Assembly: GCF_947331815.1 (NCBI RefSeq)
Contig: NZ_OX373462.1
Span: 1,723,376-1,787,375, forward strand
From: Cyanobacterium sp. uoEpiScrs1
GTDB taxonomy: Bacteria; Cyanobacteriota; Cyanobacteriia; Cyanobacteriales; Microcystaceae
Direction of reading: 5' to 3'
DNA length: 64,000 bases
This document shows positions 58,556 through 64,000 of this stretch, piece by piece; positions within the stretch are counted from its first letter, which is position 1, and every line of letters begins with the position of its first letter. Below the pieces are notes generated by a model, which worked only from the letters and a program-made list of their open reading frames with translations, was not told where the DNA came from and did no database searches. The position numbers and the translations under genes were made by a program.

Positions 58556-59760
58556 TGAAAGATTTTAAATCCAAGTAAATAATTATTAGTTGTAGTTACT
58601 TATTCTTTTGTAAAAATAGTCTAAGTTAGTGGTATTACTCCACAGTAGATTGTCCAGACTATTACTCATTTAACCAATCTTGCTCTATAAAACTGAATTA
58701 AGTTGTTAATAATAACTATGATAAAGTCCAATAATACAAAAATTACTATAACTAAAGTATCTTAAATTTCTGTCTCTGTTTATACTTATTTTCCATCTCA
58801 ACCCTCGCAATCTTAATAATGATAAAAGAAATAATATCACTAGCATAAACCTATATATGCTATCGTTTCTCTCAAAAATTGAAAAAAGGAAAGTAAGGCG
58901 CTATTATCAAAACAATTTATAGTTGGCCATAATGTTTCTATACAAATTCAATTACCTCAATGGTTTAGGTTACATAAAGTAGCTCAAAATTATTAAAATC
59001 AGCAAAGATATCATAAATTAATTAATCTAAGAAAGTCAAGAATAACTATTATTGATTTATGATTACAATAGTAGTCTACTAGTGTGTAGACTTATTTAGT
59101 CATTAAATAGATTTTAATTGTAATTATTTTAGTCACGTTCTTAAGAATTAATTCTTAATTGGGGTAAGTATTCATCTTCATAGAATATCTATTAGTCACC
59201 TTAAATTTCCCTTTTAGAGTCAACTTTATTTTGAATGACACTGAGATTTTTCTCTAATGCTTAATTATATCAAGCAACAACACTAAGATTAATTTAAAAG
59301 TACAGATTTTTTTATCTTAAAATAATGATAAATTATCAACTATTATAGGTCTCTATAGAGAGCATAACCTTATCGAGAAAAGTTTGAAATATAAAATTAT
59401 CTTCCAAGCTTATATGACTAAGTTTAAAGAATCTGAGAAGTTTTTAAGCTGCCTATGGGCTACTCCACACAATCAGTAAACAAGAGGAGTTAAAACCCTC
59501 CTACCTTATGGGCACTAAAATGGTGGTGGATAATTAACAATTTCGTATAATACCCCGTCCATAAAAAATAGAAAAAATAGTCTAATCATACGGATAAGAA
59601 ACTTATCTACTGATAATCGCCTATGTGTACAGCTTAACTCAACCTATAGAGAGTCTTGCTATAGTTGAATAGATAACCTTTAGTTGTTATTCTTGACATT
59701 TAGCTTTTTTAGTTACTTAATCAAGATAAAAGCCTGATATATATATATCAATTATTTTCT
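58556..59760. other. Gene-free stretch after the permease gene
   Basis: About 1.2 kb. Contains a plus-strand frame remnant (58883-59062). A second patch at 59413-59540 starts MTKFKESEKFLSCLWATPHN and is then broken by several stops; it too may be a gene relic. Confidence 0.5.
58883..59062 (+). pseudogene. Unidentified reading-frame remnant
   Basis: A 59-codon plus-strand frame with one internal TAA. It reads ALLSKQFIVGHNVSIQIQLP then QWFRLHKVAQNY before the stop, and QQRYHKLINLRKSRITIIDL after it. The same phase stays protein-like on both sides of the stop, suggesting a gene inactivated by point mutation. Family not recognised. It follows the permease gene by about 330 nt. Confidence 0.45.
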
Positions 59761-60339
59761 ATGGATCTTGGGACCAATTTTTCTCTACACTACTATCATT
59801 TAGGGATGTTTCTGCCAGTTGATAGTCTTTTTTCAACCCAGGGCATTATGGTTATGCTACTGGCGTCCTATGGTTTAGCAATGTGGATGTTTCTAACTAG
59901 CGCACCGAAGGTTTATACTATTATGGTTTGTGATCTAGAAATAGCCCAACAATTTTATCAAGGTTTGCTGGAATTACCTGTCGCGGAAGTTCCCTTACAT
60001 TACTATTACAATTACGAGCGGAGTTTAGGGGCGGAAGCATTTGATCCCTTGTATGTTTCTACTACCCCTACTCCAACAACGGCAGCGGCTTTTAGACATT
60101 CTGATGGACTTTGGTATCAATTAAAAAGAAATGCTCAGTTACATATTATTGCTGGAGCTAGTTATGGACATAAAAACCGTCAGCGTCATGTTTGTTTTGA
60201 CCATGAGTGCTTAGAGAATATTTTAATGCGAGTCCAATTAAGACGCTTAAAATATAAAATACGTCGTAATCAACCTCTCAATTTTTTAGTTAAAGATCTT
60301 GAAGAAAGGATAATTGAAATGACTGAAGTCAATAATTAG
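59761..60339 (+). CDS. VOC/glyoxalase-like protein with membrane segment
   Basis: 192 residues. A hydrophobic segment (about 29-46, IMVMLLASYGLAMWMFL) precedes a vicinal-oxygen-chelate-like domain beginning KVYTIMVCDLEIAQQFYQGL, with the beta-alpha-beta pattern of glyoxalase/bleomycin-resistance proteins. The metal-ligand pattern of true glyoxalase I is not obvious, so enzymatic activity is unproven. Similar proteins occur in cyanobacteria. The C-terminus ends LVKDLEERIIEM, a typical VOC closing strand. Confidence 0.78.
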   Translation: MDLGTNFSLHYYHLGMFLPVDSLFSTQGIMVMLLASYGLAMWMFLTSAPKVYTIMVCDLEIAQQFYQGLLELPVAEVPLHYYYNYERSLGAEAFDPLYVSTTPTPTTAAAFRHSDGLWYQLKRNAQLHIIAGASYGHKNRQRHVCFDHECLENILMRVQLRRLKYKIRRNQPLNFLVKDLEERIIEMTEVNN

Positions 60340-61022
60340 TGGTCAATGCTGTTGATGACTATACGAAGATAAGTGTATTGATCAAAAAATGATCTTCTGG
60401 TGATTGTTGAATACCTCACTTTAATTGCCTGTTGCTCATAATCTGTGATTAAGCAATCCATAAATAATTATTTTTTATATAAATCTACTCGATTCTTACT
60501 AAATTATTAATTTGATTTGTGTAACAGATCTGTTTTTTAATTATTTAATCAAAGAAACTTCTGATGTCAAATAATTTATGCTTAATGTATCTACCATACA
60601 TTGTTTAAAAGTAATTAATGTCATTCTCCTTTAACTTACTATGTATAACATATAAAGCTTAGAATGCAAAATTAATTCGATTTGGTGTGGAGTTTAATGT
60701 AAATAATTTTATACACAATCTTAACTTGTAAGTAATTTTTCCTGGAATAAGTCAAATATCAATGCCCTAAGGGCTATTACTTATAGTCGATTCTATCGTG
60801 GGGCTTATACATTTTATTTCTCTTTTCCAAGAAAAAAATCATTTTCATGAAAGTAACTAGGACAACAAGTGGTGTTAAATACCTCTAGAACGTGGTTAGT
60901 TGGGGGAATTGGTTATTAACATTTGTAGCAAAATTACTTGGACTTTGAAGTTAAGGTTTAAATCTTTTTCTCAATGGGAAGGATTCCCTTATAATCAGTA
61001 AAGGAACTTTTTTAGGACTGTA
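60340..61022. other. Gap between VOC gene and ndhN
   Basis: About 680 nt; the ndhN promoter is at its end. A short GCCCTAAGGGC inverted repeat lies near 60763. No credible frame. Confidence 0.55.
60990..61017 (+). promoter_or_regulatory. ndhN -10 box and ribosome site
   Basis: TATAAT at 60990-60995, 27 nt before the ndhN ATG, and AGGA at 61014-61017, 5 nt before it. No clear -35 box. A small GGGAA/TTCCC stem overlaps the region just upstream. Confidence 0.5.
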
Positions 61023-61529
61023 ATGGCACTGCTAACCATCGGAAAAGGATTGCTACGCGCTTTAGAGACTGGAAGAGGATTACTCTACGCTTTAGAAAAA
61101 TCAGGCGCATTAGCAGTATATGCTCCCCTAGAGGGAGGCTTTGAAGGGCGTTATCAACGACGTTTACGAGCCAATGGCTATAATAGCCTTTCTTTGACGG
61201 CTAAAGGACTTGGCGATGTTAGTGCCTATTTGATGGGCATTCATGGAGTTCGCCCCCCCCATTTGGGTAAAAAGAATATTGGACAAGATGCGGCCGTTGG
61301 CCCTGTCTATTTTGTTCCTCCCATTGCCGCGTATCAACTAGAAAACCTACCATCTAAATCGAAAGGACTAATATTATGGATTTTAGAGGGGCATGTTCTA
61401 TCTAAAACCGAACTAGAATATCTTGCTAATTTACCTTCTATTGAACCTCGGATTAAGGTTATTGTGGAGATGGGCGGGGAGCGCTATTTTCGTTGGAAAA
61501 CCTTGTCGGATGTAATTCAAACGACTTAG
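61023..61529 (+). CDS. ndhN: NAD(P)H-quinone oxidoreductase subunit N
   Basis: NdhN is an oxygenic-photosynthesis-specific peripheral subunit of the cyanobacterial NDH-1 complex, which passes electrons from ferredoxin to plastoquinone. It has the signature N-terminal region LLRALETGRGLLYALEKSGA, then YQRRLRANGYNSL, GIHGVRPPHLGK and VEMGGERYFRW at the end. Length 168 is slightly longer than usual. Retention means the NDH-1 complex is probably functional, useful for respiration as well as photosynthesis. A hairpin follows 17 nt after the stop. Confidence 0.94.
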   Translation: MALLTIGKGLLRALETGRGLLYALEKSGALAVYAPLEGGFEGRYQRRLRANGYNSLSLTAKGLGDVSAYLMGIHGVRPPHLGKKNIGQDAAVGPVYFVPPIAAYQLENLPSKSKGLILWILEGHVLSKTELEYLANLPSIEPRIKVIVEMGGERYFRWKTLSDVIQTT

Positions 61530-61545
61530 TCAAGGACTTGTTTTT

Positions 61546-61576
61546 CAAGGTCTGGAAAATTCTAACCAAGACCTTG
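61546..61576 (+). terminator. Hairpin after ndhN
   Basis: CAAGGTCT (61546-61553) pairs with AGACCTTG (61569-61576), extended by GG/CC with one bulged A. A competing pairing with CAAGGAC (61531-61537) is possible. Tail moderately T-rich. Confidence 0.55.
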
Positions 61577-61636
61577 ACAAGTATTTAAAATTTATGTTAG
61601 CCTTATCCAGGCAAGTAAGTTTTTGATAGCTAATTT

Positions 61637-61707
61637 GCGGGTGTAGTTTAGTGGTAAAACCTTAGCCTTCCAAGCTAATGATAGGGGTTCGATTCCCCTC
61701 ACCCGCT
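61637..61707 (+). tRNA. tRNA-Gly (anticodon TCC)
   Basis: 71 nt. Acceptor stem GCGGGTG/CACCCGC, D-arm AGTTTAGTGGTAAAACC region, anticodon loop CTTCCAA giving TCC, T-arm AGGGGTTCGATTCCCCT, discriminator T. CCA is not encoded. It is the substrate of the GlyQ/GlyS synthetase, whose alpha subunit is also in this window. Confidence 0.97.
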
Positions 61708-63095
61708 TCATCTAAGATGGTGTACTAGAATCTAGACATGAGTCTTGATGTTTTCTCAATTGGATTGAATGAAAAAATTTACGACAGTCATCTAAGTTCA
61801 AATACTTAACAACGACTTAAACATGAATTAATCTGTAATTTGTAATCCAGTATTTTTTAACAAAATTTTTTATAACTTAATTCAAACTACTCTCTTGTAA
61901 AATAAGATAAATTGCTGTGTATATGCAATGATATCTATTGGGTATCTTACTCTTTAAAGATCAATGTCAACAATTTCTTATATAAACATTTTGTTTTTAG
62001 ACTCTTTAACTAACTATTTTTATTAGTTAATATTAACCGAGCATTATCTCAGTCAAGATATTTAAGAATTTAAGAGTTATAGATAAATAAATAGATATAA
62101 ATACATACAATAAGCAAGTTATATTGTTGTATTTAAGTAATTAAATGTAAATCAAGACAATCTAATTTTAGATTATTTATGATTGTTATATAGATTGTTA
62201 CTTAATAATATTTTTTTATTAGATTTATTTAGAGATAATAAGTTCTTATAAAAAACAAATAAAATTTTTGTAACGATAATAACTTCAGTTTAAATACGAC
62301 ACAATTCCTAATCTTTACCGAAATATTATTGATAATAATCTCTTTCTCTGTTAAATACTTTTAAAATTTCTTAACTCTTTATTTTTAAGTATTTTAATAA
62401 TTGTCGTTCTTATTTTTGCTATCTTCTACTTTTAGTCATTTTTATAAAAGTTATATAGATTCTTTTGTCAATTGATTTTACTTTTTATTTATTTAATTTT
62501 TAGGTAACTATTTGCTGTTATAAATAGTTTTGCTATGCTTCAATATACTTTTTAAAAAACATTTAATATATTTTAAATTTTTTATTGTTCAGGAAAAATT
62601 ACAATTCTTGTTTTTCTTGAATAATTAATATAGAGATTACCCTTATTATTATACTTTGTAACTAATATCACAAAAATTTTATTATTTAGACCTTCTATTT
62701 TCTTTAACTTTTAAAATCACTTTTACTCTTTTTGTCTGTCTATAAATAACCTATTAAATGTAAATTAACTTTATGGTTACTACCAGCTAAATTATATTAG
62801 CTAAATTTTTAGATAGACTACTTCCCATCAATTACTATTGTTAACGATTTTTCTTATGTATACTCATTTAAGCTTATTAATCTAGACATATCAACAACAT
62901 TTAAGCTGGCTTTTACAACTGATACCTTAGAAAAGAGAAGTACTCTGATACAGAATTTATATCATATCAGAGTACTTCTCTTTTCTATAAAAATTATTCC
63001 ATTGTAATTTTGTCTTTAATTATTACAGTATATTAATTAATATCAACTATTCTGAGAAGTTGCTTAGTGATTAAATGTTTATAATTTTAGACAAC
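61708..63095. other. 1.4-kb gene-free region
   Basis: Very AT-rich, without a credible frame. The 23-bp hairpin at 62928-62987 near its end belongs to the following minus-strand gene. Confidence 0.65.
62928..62987 (-). terminator. Perfect 23-bp hairpin after the 124-residue gene
   Basis: Arms 62928-62950 and 62965-62987 are exact reverse complements (core GAGAAGTACTCTGATA), 14-nt loop. It lies 109 nt past the stop of the minus-strand gene. No T-run on that strand. Confidence 0.65.
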
Positions 63096-63470
63096 TTATT
63101 TCCAATATATCTGTCGCTTATTGGGGTCAGTTAAAGAACTATTTTCCTGCATCATCTGTTTGACTTGATGTGGATCGAAACTACGACTAAAATCTTTTCT
63201 CAATACCGCCACACGTCTTTCTGTTTCTTGAACTTGAGTTGTAACTTCCTTCAGTTTTTCCTGTTGTAAAAACTGATAGGGAAGCAATTTAAACAAAGTG
63301 AAAGCTGCAAGAATTGACAAAGTTCCATTAATGAACAGTTTAACTTTAATTTCAGTGGCTATCCATTGACGTCGAATATAAATTTCTTGTTGATTAGGTT
63401 TGCGACGACGTCGGCGAACAGATGGGGAAGTAGGACTTTGATAAGTTTCTAAGATATGAGATGCGGCCAT
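63096..63470 (-). CDS. Small single-span membrane protein, function unknown
   Basis: 124 residues: a basic N-terminal region with RRRRRKPNQQ, one membrane span (about 44-62, KLFINGTLSILAAFTLFKLL), then a short coiled coil (about 68-95) and a polar tail (SFDPHQVKQMMQENSSLTDP). The layout recalls small divisome or membrane-scaffold proteins, but I see no sequence proof and it is best called a conserved-looking hypothetical. ATG 63470 start. Confidence 0.65.
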   Translation of the reverse strand: MAASHILETYQSPTSPSVRRRRRKPNQQEIYIRRQWIATEIKVKLFINGTLSILAAFTLFKLLPYQFLQQEKLKEVTTQVQETERRVAVLRKDFSRSFDPHQVKQMMQENSSLTDPNKRQIYWK

Positions 63471-63893
63471 AAGCGTCTATTTATGTGATGGAAAATCATC
63501 AAAAAAAACTCTGGATGCTAATCAGTCAATAACTATCCTGATAATTTGGTTTATAGACTATCTACCAGATTTCTTAGAGAAGAAGAATAATTCTTAAATT
63601 TAAATATCAAGATAAATAATCAACTATTCTATAAAACGAACATTCTACTTATAAAGTTCCTTAGATAAATGAAAAGCTAGAAATTTAGGAACTCAATTAA
63701 TCATTAAAGAGAGAATAGCCTAGAGATATGATGTTAAGCTGGGAAATAAACCCTTTTTAACTACTATTTACATACTTTTATGTATTGATATCTGGTTTTA
63801 AACTAAGTTTAGTTATCCCTACACAAAAGACTTTTCTTACAAGAACTTGTTATAAATTTTAATCACATTAACGGATGACCAACCAAGAAAACT
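63471..63893. other. Gap before the truncated gene
   Basis: About 420 nt; no frame or strong hairpin noticed. Confidence 0.5.
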
Positions 63894-64000
63894 TTAAGGT
63901 AACCATTGTGGCTTGAAACCGATTTCTAGTTCTTCTGGCTTAATTTTAAGAGTTTTGTCTGATCCTTTTAATTCAGGCAAAGGAAGTAACCAGACCTGTC
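63894..64000 (-). CDS. 3' end of a gene cut by the window edge
   Basis: The minus strand has an open frame from the window end to a TAA at 63894-63896. Readable C-terminus: VWLLPLPELKGSDKTLKI followed by KPEELEIGFKPQWLP. Protein-like and GC-richer than the adjacent gap. Too short for me to identify. Confidence 0.6.
   Translation of the reverse strand, partial: QVWLLPLPELKGSDKTLKIKPEELEIGFKPQWLP

Overview
The window looks like a piece of a beta-cyanobacterial chromosome undergoing genome erosion. Cyanobacterial markers are an NDH-1 subunit (ndhN), a CupB/ChpX-type CO2-hydration protein, MPBQ/MSBQ methyltransferase, an SLH-domain iron-uptake-type porin, a DUF3038-DUF4335 gene pair, a SelD fused to an NADH-dehydrogenase-like domain, and a one-piece tmRNA. 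The one-piece tmRNA argues against the Prochlorococcus/marine Synechococcus lineage. The DNA is very AT-rich, and only about 62% of it (roughly 39.5 of 64 kb) is in credible genes. More than twenty gene-free gaps exceed 300 bases, the largest about 2 kb. No transposase, phage gene or CRISPR array is visible. Intact housekeeping genes separated by decayed spacers are what is known from the nitrogen-fixing spheroid bodies of rhopalodiacean diatoms (Crocosphaera/Cyanothece relatives). That assignment is inference, not something the sequence proves.

Layout. 0-9 kb: glyQ, cupB-like gene, trmH, selD fusion and tldD, with a decayed tldD-like fragment between glyQ and the cupB-like gene. 9-17.6 kb: gatA, a porin, an L,D-transpeptidase, a TerB/Mo-nitrogenase-C-domain protein, obgE and modA. 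18-23 kb: three-gene transhydrogenase operon (pntAA-pntAB-pntB) followed by a malic enzyme. 23.8-28 kb: VanY-type carboxypeptidase, SWIM protein and a DUF815 ATPase. 28-36 kb: a large empty region, then argH, a GAF/PP2C phosphatase, a membrane-anchored coiled-coil protein and a family 2 glycosyltransferase. 37-41 kb: mrdA (PBP2) and the MPBQ/MSBQ methyltransferase. 41-54 kb: empty region, tmRNA, selO, a DRTGG-domain protein, glpK and smc. 54-64 kb: small conserved cyanobacterial proteins, apt, a DppB-like permease, a VOC protein, ndhN, tRNA-Gly(TCC), a small membrane protein and a gene cut off by the window end.

How the genes fit together (inference). Translation and its quality control (glyQ, gatA, tmRNA, trmH), chromosome maintenance (smc, obgE), wall synthesis (mrdA, L,D-transpeptidase, VanY) and arginine synthesis (argH) are intact, so the cell still divides and builds its own envelope. 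Transhydrogenase, malic enzyme and glycerol kinase suit a lifestyle running on imported reduced carbon and needing NADPH. Molybdate-binding ModA and a protein with the so-called Mo-dependent nitrogenase C-terminal domain fit a diazotroph, though neither proves nitrogen fixation.

I found no convincing new multi-gene system. The most interesting signals record gene loss: a mutated tldD-like fragment, two reading-frame remnants with internal stops, and a series of long, nearly perfect hairpins. Some hairpins sit 15-140 nt behind genes as terminators. Others stand alone in empty DNA or between divergent genes, where no gene is left for them to serve.
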